A stretch of DNA of 43,560 bases from Cryomorphaceae bacterium (GTDB lineage Bacteria; Bacteroidota; Bacteroidia; Flavobacteriales_D; Sanyastnellaceae). The position numbers were made by a program, and so were the translations under genes. Under the pieces are notes generated by a model. It ran no database searches. It saw only the letters and a list, made by a program, of their open reading frames with translations, and was not told the DNA's origin. The DNA lies in assembly GCA_016124575.1 (NCBI GenBank), contig WGNM01000040.1:1-43560 (forward strand), written 5' to 3'. Position 1 is the stretch's first letter; every line of letters starts with the position of its first letter. Shown piece after piece: positions 8,256 to 15,440 of the stretch.

Positions 8256-8263
8256 TACCTTTG
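8256..8263 (+). promoter_or_regulatory. -7 box (TACCTTTG) abutting the dnaG start
   Basis: An exact TAnnTTTG match ending 4 bp before the ATG at 8268. Transcription would start within a base or two of the initiation codon, implying a leaderless or nearly leaderless dnaG mRNA unless read-through from the upstream gene dominates. No -33 box is at the standard spacing. Confidence 0.6.
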
Positions 8264-8267
8264 GAGC

Positions 8268-10214
8268 ATGATTCCAAGGGAGGTCATAGATCAAATAATG
8301 CACATCACCGTCATCGAAGACGTGATAGGTGATTACGTGCAACTGAAGAAGGCGGGCTCTGCTTACCGTGGACTTAGTCCGTTCACGAATGAGAAGACCC
8401 CGTCTTTTTACGTCATCCCCTCCAAAGGCATCTTCAAGTGCTTTTCATCGGGCAAGGCGGGCAACGTTGTGACCTTTTTGATGGAGCACGAAAAGCTTTC
8501 GTATCCCGAGGCATTGAAAATGCTGGCTCAGCGCTACAACATTGAAATTGTCGAAGAGCGTCCAAGCGAGGAGGCCATGCAGGAGCGTTCTGAGCGCGAA
8601 TCATTGCTGGCCGTTTCGCAATTTGCCAACGAGTTTTTTCAGCGCTCGATGTGGGATGATGAAGACGGACAGGCCATTGCACTAGCGTATTTTCAGGAGC
8701 GTGGTTTTAGAGACGATATCATACGCAAGTTTCAACTGGGCTATTCACCCGATAGAAGTGATGCCTTGCTCAAGGCAGCGCAGCAAGCAGGCTTTGAAAA
8801 AAAATGGCTCGTAGCAGCGGGATTGGTGAAAGAAGGTGAGCATGGAGCCTTTGATTTTTTCAGAGGTCGTGTCATGTTTCCTATACGCGACGTTTCAGGA
8901 CGAGTGATAGCGTTTGGCGGACGAACACTGCGTACCGATAAGAAGATCGCGAAGTACTTCAACAGTCCGGAAAGTGCCCTGTACAACAAATCGCGAGTGC
9001 TTTACGGCATCCATTTGGCCAAAAACCAAATGGTGAAAGAAGACCGCTGTTATTTGGTTGAAGGGTATACCGACGTTGTTGCCATGCACCAGGCGGGCGT
9101 TGAGAACGTGGTAGCGTCCTCAGGAACCTCGCTTACCGAAGATCAGGTGCGATTGATCAAGCGGTACACACCTAACATTGTTGTGTTATACGATGGAGAT
9201 CCGGCAGGAATCCGCGCATCGTTCCGAGGAATCAACCTCATTTTAAAAACCGGGTTGAACGTACGTGTAGTGCTGTTTCCAGACGGCGACGACCCCGATT
9301 CATATTCGAAGAAAGTATGTTCTGAAGAGTTTAGAAGCTACATTGCTGAAGCGTCGAAAGACTTTATTTCATTCAAGACAAGCATACTTGCTGAAGAGGC
9401 AGCAGGCGACCCCTTGAAACGAGCAGCCATGATTACCGATGTTGTTGAATCGGTGGCTATGATACCCGACGCAATCAAACGCAGCGTGTACATACAAGAG
9501 TGCAGCAGCTTATTGGGCATTGATGAGCAGGTCTTGTTGATTGAGACCAACAAACATTTACGCAAGCAAACCAAAGAAGGAGGAGCACCGCAACAAGATG
9601 TCCCCCCGATTGATTTGCCGCCCGTTATTCAACCGCGCGACCGGGAATTGGAGGTGAGCGCTTTGGCGCAGGAACGCGATTTGGTGCGGTTGATATTGAA
9701 CTATGGCCGATTGCCTGTAAACATCGAGCTACACAACATTGTATCAGACGAGCTAGAATCAAGTCAGATCACTGTTGCGGAGTATTTGCTTTTTGAGTTG
9801 CAAGACGAAGCCATGGAGCTGCACGACCCCGTTTTGAGACGTTTGACGCAGGAGTATGCGCGTGAGTTGCTCGACGGACAGTTGCCACATGACCGGTTTT
9901 TTTCGCAGCATGCCGATCAAGCCCTCGCTCAGTTGTCGGCCGAGTTGCTCAGTTTCCCTTATACTGTAAGTGAGAATTGGACCCTGCGACATAACATCTA
10001 CCCAGAAACTGAAGACATGAACTTGGGCAAAGCGGTAAAAGATTGCATTTACCGATTGAAACTAAGGCATGTAATGGTTATGATCCACAGCATCGAAGAA
10101 GAGTTGAAAGCTTGCAGGGAGAACGAGCGCATCAACGAGCTTTTTCAGGAAAAATTACGTCTAGATCACGTGAAGATGCAACTATCACGCTATTTTGGCA
10201 GTACTATACTCTAG
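8268..10214 (+). CDS. dnaG: DNA primase DnaG
   Basis: 648 residues, the usual length. It makes RNA primers for lagging-strand replication together with the DnaB helicase. The N-terminal domain (1-100) aligns with the CHC2 zinc-finger fold, but the ligand positions read LSPFTNEKTPSF and FKCFSSGKAGN: three of the four Cys/His ligands are replaced by Ser/Thr/Ser. I recall this loss as common in Bacteroidota, so it need not mean inactivity. The catalytic core follows (about 120-320), with the TOPRIM glutamate E265 in YLVEGYTDVVAM and D309/D311 in VLYDGDPAG. The C-terminal helicase-binding region (about 450-648) is divergent, as is usual. The ATG at 8268 is fixed by the -7 box and by the conserved MIPREVIDQI start. 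Confidence 0.97.
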   Translation: MIPREVIDQIMHITVIEDVIGDYVQLKKAGSAYRGLSPFTNEKTPSFYVIPSKGIFKCFSSGKAGNVVTFLMEHEKLSYPEALKMLAQRYNIEIVEERPSEEAMQERSERESLLAVSQFANEFFQRSMWDDEDGQAIALAYFQERGFRDDIIRKFQLGYSPDRSDALLKAAQQAGFEKKWLVAAGLVKEGEHGAFDFFRGRVMFPIRDVSGRVIAFGGRTLRTDKKIAKYFNSPESALYNKSRVLYGIHLAKNQMVKEDRCYLVEGYTDVVAMHQAGVENVVASSGTSLTEDQVRLIKRYTPNIVVLYDGDPAGIRASFRGINLILKTGLNVRVVLFPDGDDPDSYSKKVCSEEFRSYIAEASKDFISFKTSILAEEAAGDPLKRAAMITDVVESVAMIPDAIKRSVYIQECSSLLGIDEQVLLIETNKHLRKQTKEGGAPQQDVPPIDLPPVIQPRDRELEVSALAQERDLVRLILNYGRLPVNIELHNIVSDELESSQITVAEYLLFELQDEAMELHDPVLRRLTQEYARELLDGQLPHDRFFSQHADQALAQLSAELLSFPYTVSENWTLRHNIYPETEDMNLGKAVKDCIYRLKLRHVMVMIHSIEEELKACRENERINELFQEKLRLDHVKMQLSRYFGSTIL

Positions 10215-10321
10215 TTGGCTAAATTGTTGAAATCAACGTACAATCGTTGGCATCACAAGGATTGCTTTGAATAATTTTCAACATCCGTGTAAGAAGTTGT
10301 ATCTTCGAACTCCGATTTATT

Positions 10322-11290
10322 ATGTATCACATGAAACAGACACACATTCTACTAGGTTTTGTCATGGTTTTTTTCACCTCTTTTTTCATGGCATCTTGCC
10401 TGAATGAAGACAATAAAATTCCACCAAACTGTTACGATGGATTATTGAACAATGGTGAGGAACGCATTGATTGTGGAGGTGTCAACTGTCCCCTTTGCGA
10501 CCCTTGCGAAAACTTCATTTGGGAGCCAGAATTGGGCGAGCAGTGGGTTGACTGTGGAGGAGAATGTGAGCCATGTTTGGCGAGTTTTAACGGGCAATTG
10601 GATCCAGGTGAAGAAGGGATTGACTGTGGTGGCGACACCGAAGTTGATTGTGGACAATTGTGTGGAGATGGATTGTTGAATGGTAACGAGGAAGAAATCG
10701 ACTGCGGCGGACCGGATTGTGATCCTTGTCCGACCTGCGTAGACCTCATGATGAATGGCGACGAGCAAGGTATTGACTGTGGTGGAGAAGACTGTGATCC
10801 TTGTTCTACAGGTGGAGACTGCACCAACGGAGAAATCGACGGAGATGAGCAATACATCGACTGTGGAGGTACTCACTGTCCGCCTTGCGTTGGCTTCCTT
10901 TCATGGAAAGCAAACGGACAAACCCACGTAGCTGATTTCTCAACCAGTGCTTCAATGGCCGGTTCATCTATACAGATTGGTGGTGTAACTCTGCAATCAG
11001 CGGGATTTGCTGCTACCATACCTGAACCGCTTGTTGTTAGCTGGATTGCGGGTTCTACTTCAACCGTTAACACAGCAAACTTCCCCGCAGGTCAGGCGCT
11101 ATACAGCAGTCCGACAGCGATTACTTACTCAACCCAATTTGGCACAGCGCAAATAACCTTTAACATCGAGTATGTGAACCCTGTATCAGGCGGCTTCATC
11201 AAAGGAACCTTCTCAGGCTCATTGGTTGATGCAACAGAAACCGATCAGGTGAACATTTCACAAGGACAATTCTCGCTTCCTATTAACTAA
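10322..11290 (+). CDS. Lipoprotein with six Cys-rich DCGG repeats
   Basis: 322 residues (or 319 if the second ATG at 10331 is used). A lipoprotein signal peptide ends at MASC (C26). Residues about 37-195 carry six copies of a unit of the form NG-E--IDCGG--C-PC (the six DCGG cores read RIDCGG, WVDCGG, GIDCGG, EIDCGG, GIDCGG, YIDCGG), rich in Asp and Glu and likely disulphide-bonded with calcium-like acidic loops. The C-terminal part (200-322) is a Cys-free, beta-rich domain beginning FLSWKANGQTH, resembling small lipoprotein domains common in Bacteroidota. The reading frame on the other strand is open through the repeats but is only a shadow. The role is unknown; a surface-exposed anchor or binding protein is a guess. 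A TATCTTCG box lies at 10300-10307 and a terminator at 11314. Confidence 0.8.
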   Translation: MYHMKQTHILLGFVMVFFTSFFMASCLNEDNKIPPNCYDGLLNNGEERIDCGGVNCPLCDPCENFIWEPELGEQWVDCGGECEPCLASFNGQLDPGEEGIDCGGDTEVDCGQLCGDGLLNGNEEEIDCGGPDCDPCPTCVDLMMNGDEQGIDCGGEDCDPCSTGGDCTNGEIDGDEQYIDCGGTHCPPCVGFLSWKANGQTHVADFSTSASMAGSSIQIGGVTLQSAGFAATIPEPLVVSWIAGSTSTVNTANFPAGQALYSSPTAITYSTQFGTAQITFNIEYVNPVSGGFIKGTFSGSLVDATETDQVNISQGQFSLPIN

Positions 11291-11313
11291 GGAAAGCGAT
11301 TGCAATAATTGAG

Positions 11314-11342
11314 GGGCTGCCATTTTGGTGGCCCTTTTTTTT
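11314..11342 (+). terminator. rho-independent terminator after the Cys-repeat lipoprotein
   Basis: GGGCTGCCA (11314-11322) pairs with TGGTGGCCC (11326-11334), two G-U pairs, three-base loop, followed by eight Ts. It lies 24 bp beyond the stop codon. Confidence 0.85.
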
Positions 11343-11513
11343 GTCTATACTATTGGCAAAGTGTAAAGCTGATTGAGATGAGTCTTAAAGGGAATTCATT
11401 GCACAAGGCACATTGACAGAAGCCGATACTTTGCTTTACAAAGTCTGTATGCAGCCCAATTACGGGCATTGAAAGGTGATTACAAAATGGTGGGGTTGAT
11501 TTTTATAGCAAGA

Positions 11514-11540
11514 AAAAGGCCATCCAATGGATAGCCTTTT
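11514..11540 (-). terminator. rho-independent terminator of the minus-strand OmpA lipoprotein gene
   Basis: Arms 11514-11525 and 11529-11540 pair over 12 bp with one mismatch around three bases, ending in TTTTTCTT on the minus strand and TTTTC on the plus strand. It stands 53 bp past the stop at 11594 and faces the plus-strand terminator at 11314, so it probably works in both directions. The 171 bp between the two terminators contain nothing I can support. Confidence 0.75.
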
Positions 11541-11593
11541 CTTACAATTAAAACCCCTGTGGAACTTGCAGGTTCACCGAAAGGGAAGTTGGG

Positions 11594-12583
11594 TTATGGG
11601 TTATCGATGATCTCGAAAAGCTCGTTTAAATTCGGAGAGATAATGATTTCGATACGGCGGTTGCGCGCCTTATCTTCTGGGTCAACAGGATGGAACTCAC
11701 TGCGGCCTGAAGCAGAGAGTATCAGTGGTGACACCTTACTATTTTCAGTCATAATCTTCACAACGGCCGTAGCGCGAAGCACGCTGAGTTCCCAGTTGTC
11801 GCGAGGAATAGATGTGCTGCGCAGCGCATCGGTATCTGTGTGGCCTTCCACAATGATCTCCATATCACTTTGACCTTCAATCGCATTGGCAAGGTCAATC
11901 AAGGCGCGTTTTCCTTCAGCATCAATCACAGTGCTTCCCGATGGGAAAAGGAGTTTAGCCTCGAGGCTTACATACACCTTTCCATTTTTTTGTTCGATGG
12001 TCAAGCCTTTGTCTTTAAAGCCTAGCAGCGCATCTGCAATTTTATTTTTTAACGCAGTAGCAGCATCTTGTTGACGAGAAAGTAGGTCTTGCAGTTCGTT
12101 CACCTTTTGCTCTCTCGACATCAATTCACTGTTTATAGAATCGAGGTTTGCTTCCTTCGCGTTGAGTTCATTTTCGAGGGCGCGCAGGGCGTCTTCTTTT
12201 TCGATGAGCTCTTGACGGGTGGTTTGAAGGTCAGTGAGAAGCTGACGATTTTCCGCATTCATATCGTTGAGCATTTTGGTGTTTTTATTCATCAAAATGT
12301 CATTCAACTCATTGATTTTATCATATTGGTCGCGGAGGTGGCGGTTGGCATTTCCAAGCAACGTAGTATCGGCTTCCAGACCTTCTAATCTTTTCTGGTA
12401 ATCAGCGTTTGCCGCGTTCAGGTCGTTCGCTTGAGCTTTGAGTTGGTCGGTGCTTTTTTTCAGCTTGTCGTTTTCAGTCTGGTATTCGTTTTTCCTGGTC
12501 TCAAGCTCTTCGTATTGACGTGCAGTTACGCATGACGCCAACGTTATCACAATCGATAAATAAAACAAGACAATCCTAGCCAT
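11594..12583 (-). CDS. OmpA-family lipoprotein with long coiled coil
   Basis: 329 residues. A lipoprotein signal ends at LASC (C18). Residues 22-190 are an almost continuous heptad-rich coiled coil (many Glu, Lys, Leu, Asn; few Gly and no Pro), followed by an OmpA-like peptidoglycan-binding domain (about 200-320) with LFPSGSTVIDAEGKRAL, IIVEGHTDTDAL and NRRIEIII. The conserved Asp and Arg that hold diaminopimelate in this fold are present in the HTD and RNRR segments. It should be anchored in the outer membrane by lipid and hold peptidoglycan, the coiled coil acting as spacer. Monocistronic: a CAACTTTG box lies at 12602 and a terminator at 11514. Confidence 0.88.
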   Translation of the reverse strand: MARIVLFYLSIVITLASCVTARQYEELETRKNEYQTENDKLKKSTDQLKAQANDLNAANADYQKRLEGLEADTTLLGNANRHLRDQYDKINELNDILMNKNTKMLNDMNAENRQLLTDLQTTRQELIEKEDALRALENELNAKEANLDSINSELMSREQKVNELQDLLSRQQDAATALKNKIADALLGFKDKGLTIEQKNGKVYVSLEAKLLFPSGSTVIDAEGKRALIDLANAIEGQSDMEIIVEGHTDTDALRSTSIPRDNWELSVLRATAVVKIMTENSKVSPLILSASGRSEFHPVDPEDKARNRRIEIIISPNLNELFEIIDNP

Positions 12584-12601
12584 AGTGCAATAATTTCAGC
12601 G

Positions 12602-12609
12602 CAAAGTTG
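12602..12609 (-). promoter_or_regulatory. -7 box (CAACTTTG, minus strand) of the OmpA lipoprotein gene
   Basis: On the minus strand this reads CAACTTTG, one base from TAnnTTTG, and would start transcription about 12 nt upstream of the ATG at 12583. The same octamer stands before the T9SS cargo gene at 27087-27094. Confidence 0.5.
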
Positions 12610-12672
12610 GAGAAAGAAAGTTAGGCATTGCCGACACTCCAATATTCTTATGCACAGAAGCAGGTGGAAAGG

Positions 12673-13668
12673 TTATTTCGACATGTCGGCAACGATACGC
12701 CCTGTGGTTTCACCATTTAACATGCGCGCCATGAGATCAGGTATTTCTTCGAGCGAAACAAATTGAGAAGCACTTTCGGGCAATGCAAAACGCCACTTAG
12801 CAGCTAGTTTTCGCCATATTTCATGTCGCAAAGCGACGGGTGTTTCAGCAGAATCGACACCCAAAAGATTGATGCCATTGAGGATGAAAGGGTAAACCGT
12901 AGTGATTAGTTCCGGACTTTTAACTAGTCCGATAGTGGCTACAGAGCCATTTCGGTCGCACGCTTTCAGTAAAGTGCTTAGCACATTGCCACCAACATTA
13001 TCGATTGCTCCGGCCCATTTTGGACGCAAGAGCGGACGTCCGCTTTGATCATCTACATCTTCGCGCGAAACGACTGCTGTTGCGCCGAGATTTTTTAAAT
13101 ATTCATGGTGATCAGACTTGCCAGAGGCCGCGTGTACTGTGTAGCCCGCGTGACTTAGCAAAGCCACAGCCATGCTACCTACTCCGCCACTTGCGCCGGT
13201 AACCATGATCGGGCCCATTTCGGGTGATTGACCACAAAGCTCCATTTTATGCAAAGCAAGTGCTGCTGTGTAGGCTGCTGTGCCGTATACCATGCTAAGA
13301 GGCATCGACATCCCCGCTGGTAGCGGGATAAGCCATTTGGCGGGCACACAGATGTACTCAGCGAAACCACCGTTTGTATTCATGCCAAGGTCGAAAGAGG
13401 TGCAGATCACCTCTGTTCCTGGCATGAAGATGCCATTGTTGTCGCGCACCACCACCCCGGCAGCGTCTACACCAGGCGTATGCGGATATTCACGGGTGAT
13501 GCCGGTATGTCCGTTACCCGACAGCGCATCTTTATAATTCAGCGCCGCGTAATGCACCTTGATGAGCACCTCATTTTCGGGTAAAAAGGCGAATGGTACC
13601 GACTCGATTTCAGGAGAAACCGTTCCATTTCTATCGCGTGCCACTACGGCTTTATAAGAGTCCATCAT
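12673..13668 (-). CDS. YhdH/AcuI-type zinc-free MDR oxidoreductase (acrylyl-CoA reductase family)
   Basis: 331 residues from the ATG at 13668; an ATG at 13683 gives five more, but the family begins near MDSYKAVV. The N-terminal GroES-like domain has NYKDALSGNGHTGI and the PHTPGVDAAGVV motif. The Rossmann part has TGASGGVGSMAVALLSHAGY with the NADPH-binding AASGK turn. These match the YhdH/YhfP/AcuI branch, NADPH-dependent 2-enoyl (acrylyl-CoA) reductases with no catalytic zinc. In DMSP- or propionate-using bacteria AcuI detoxifies acryloyl-CoA; no such pathway genes are nearby, so the physiological substrate stays open. The start overlaps the 3' end of the deacetylase gene by 17 bp, so the two are co-transcribed. 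Confidence 0.88.
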   Translation of the reverse strand: MMDSYKAVVARDRNGTVSPEIESVPFAFLPENEVLIKVHYAALNYKDALSGNGHTGITREYPHTPGVDAAGVVVRDNNGIFMPGTEVICTSFDLGMNTNGGFAEYICVPAKWLIPLPAGMSMPLSMVYGTAAYTAALALHKMELCGQSPEMGPIMVTGASGGVGSMAVALLSHAGYTVHAASGKSDHHEYLKNLGATAVVSREDVDDQSGRPLLRPKWAGAIDNVGGNVLSTLLKACDRNGSVATIGLVKSPELITTVYPFILNGINLLGVDSAETPVALRHEIWRKLAAKWRFALPESASQFVSLEEIPDLMARMLNGETTGRIVADMSK

Positions 13669-14290
13669 TGTTTTTTCGTTCATCCAAGATACACGAATGC
13701 CACCCCATATCGTTCAAGAAGCGCAAGAAATCAGGCAGCACCGATAAAACATTGTCTTTCGCTTTGAGGCTATCATGAAACACAATGATAGAGCCCGGTC
13801 GCGTGTTTTCGGTCACATTTTTCAGACATTGAGAGCGGGAGATGTTCGCGTCGAAATCGCCACTTAAGACATCCCACATAATCAGCGAGAAACGCTTTTT
13901 CAACGCATCTGCTTGTTGTTTGGTGATGCGGCCGTATGGCGGGCGAAACAGCGAACAGTTGAGCAGTTCATCGGTTTGCATCACACTTTTCAAATAGCTG
14001 AATTGCGACGTTTTCCATCCATTTTCATGTGCCCACGTATGGTTGCCGATGGCATGTCCTTCATTCAACAACCGCTCCAGCAAACCGGGGTGTTTTTCAG
14101 CATTCGCACCAACGCAGAAAAAAGTTGCTTTAGCATTGTACTCCGCCAGAATATCTAAGACATAGGGCGTGACCTCCGGAATGGGTCCATCATCAAACGT
14201 GATGAACACCTCATTGACCACATGAGGGATATCCCAAATGAAGCTTGAGGCCAAAGGTTTTAATATTTCTGGAGTTTTAGAGAGATACAT
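13652..14290 (-). CDS. NodB-type polysaccharide deacetylase
   Basis: 212 residues, a single NodB homology domain with no signal peptide visible. All five catalytic motifs are present: TFDDGP (D33 as base, D34 as metal ligand), NHTWAH (H84 and H88 as metal ligands), RPPYGR (116-121), the WDVLSGDFD segment (139-147) and IIVFHD (H172). These enzymes remove N- or O-acetyl groups from chitooligosaccharides, peptidoglycan or exopolysaccharide. Without a signal peptide the enzyme may be cytoplasmic or exported otherwise; the substrate cannot be told. It is first in a two-gene unit with the MDR oxidoreductase and is divergent, 61 bp apart, from the next MDR gene. Confidence 0.9.
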   Translation of the reverse strand: MYLSKTPEILKPLASSFIWDIPHVVNEVFITFDDGPIPEVTPYVLDILAEYNAKATFFCVGANAEKHPGLLERLLNEGHAIGNHTWAHENGWKTSQFSYLKSVMQTDELLNCSLFRPPYGRITKQQADALKKRFSLIMWDVLSGDFDANISRSQCLKNVTENTRPGSIIVFHDSLKAKDNVLSVLPDFLRFLNDMGWHSCILDERKNNDGLL

Positions 14291-14351
14291 TCAGATGAAT
14301 CGCTGCGGAATTTGTAAAATCGCTGTCTAAGGAATAAAAAAAACAAGCACC

Positions 14352-15386
14352 ATGAAAATGAAGGCAGCAGTTTTGGTAAAACACGGCCACGCAGAAGAAG
14401 CATTTGAGCTGAGAGAGATTGACCGCAAAGAGCCTGGCAGCAGGGAAGTGAGCGTAAAAGTTGAAGCCTTCGGACTGAACTTTGCTGACGTCATGGCCCG
14501 CAAAGGATTGTACCGAGAAGCACCGCCCTTGCCCTCTGTTTTGGGATATGACCTATGCGGGATAGTAGATCAAGTAGGAGCAGGAGTATCAGCCGATTGG
14601 CTCGGGAAGCGCGTTGCTGGCATGTCGCGATTTGGAGCCTATGCCGAATATTGCGTCACCAACATCAACGGTTTGACAGCCATAACAGCCGACTTAGACC
14701 CCATTTCAGCCACCTCATTGGGCACACAATGTTGCACCGCTTACCATGCAGCCTTTCAAGCCACCAACATCTACCCCGGAGAGCGCGTTTTGATTCATGC
14801 CGCCGCAGGAGGTGTGGGATCGATATTGGTACAGCTAGCCTTGCACCACGGGTGTGAAGTATTTGCCACCGCCGGTAGCGATGAAAAGCTCGAGAAGTTG
14901 CGAAAAATGGGTGTGCACCATGCCGTGAACTACAAATCACACGACTACGAAAGTGCCTTGCTGCAGATTTTGCAAGGCGAGCGCATCGATGCTATTTTCA
15001 ACGCCATTGCCGGGAGTACCTTTAAAAAAGACCAACGCCTGCTTGGCGCAGGAGGGAGGAACGTTATTTACGGAGCAGCAGAGCGAACAGGCATGAAAGG
15101 AGGAAAGATTGCCACCTTGCGCATGATCAACCGCATGGGACTTTTGATACCCATTTTGCGCATGGCCAAAAGTCAGTCGCTGGTTGGGGTCAACATGCTG
15201 AAAATGGGAGATTACAAGCCAGAACGCATCGCTTCAGCGCTCGCTGCCTGTGCACATCTGATGGAAACCGGGGTTATTTCAAAGCAAGAAGGCGGACTAC
15301 TTTTCGGAATCGAAGACCTTGCAAAAGCGCACCGCATGTTGGAAGAGCGAAAAACAACAGGTAAGATTGCCATTCGGTGGGATTGA
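14352..15386 (+). CDS. Quinone oxidoreductase-like MDR protein
   Basis: 344 residues. The GroES-like N-terminal domain contains FGLNFADVMARKGLY and the PSVLGYDLCGIVDQVG motif; the Rossmann domain has IHAAAGGVGSILVQLA, a nucleotide-binding TAGSDEKLEKL stretch and AVNYKSHDY. This pattern fits zinc-free quinone oxidoreductases of the VAT1/QOR branch of the medium-chain dehydrogenase/reductase superfamily, probably NADPH-dependent. Substrate unknown. It is not closely similar to the AcuI-like neighbour at 12673, so recent duplication is unlikely. The stop is 54 bp before the leuS start, which has its own promoter box. Confidence 0.87.
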   Translation: MKMKAAVLVKHGHAEEAFELREIDRKEPGSREVSVKVEAFGLNFADVMARKGLYREAPPLPSVLGYDLCGIVDQVGAGVSADWLGKRVAGMSRFGAYAEYCVTNINGLTAITADLDPISATSLGTQCCTAYHAAFQATNIYPGERVLIHAAAGGVGSILVQLALHHGCEVFATAGSDEKLEKLRKMGVHHAVNYKSHDYESALLQILQGERIDAIFNAIAGSTFKKDQRLLGAGGRNVIYGAAERTGMKGGKIATLRMINRMGLLIPILRMAKSQSLVGVNMLKMGDYKPERIASALAACAHLMETGVISKQEGGLLFGIEDLAKAHRMLEERKTTGKIAIRWD

Positions 15387-15411
15387 GTCTACGTGTTCGG
15401 TTGGAATTGGC

Positions 15412-15419
15412 TAATTTCG
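15412..15419 (+). promoter_or_regulatory. -7 box (TAATTTCG) of leuS
   Basis: TAATTTCG differs from TAnnTTTG at one position. Transcription would start near 15425, about 16 nt before ATG 15441. This supports 15441 rather than an in-frame start at 15393, which would lie upstream of the box. Confidence 0.5.
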
Positions 15420-15440
15420 CCGTGCAAAATACTGTTGGCA

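Noticed and set aside
10432-10857. Minus-strand 141-codon frame, rich in Ser, Pro and Gln
   Set aside because: It is the antisense of the DCGG repeats; its repetitive look comes from the repeats themselves.
11343-11513. Possible TPR-like gene remnant between two terminators
   Set aside because: A few words (for example LLYKV and LRALKGDYKMV in different frames) resemble a helical-repeat protein but require frame changes and are too short to support.
15393-15440. Longer leuS start at ATG 15393 (16 extra residues)
   Set aside because: The extra peptide MFGWNWLISPCKILLA is not part of the family, the -7 box lies at 15412-15419, and ATG 15441 begins the conserved MEYDFQEIEKKW.
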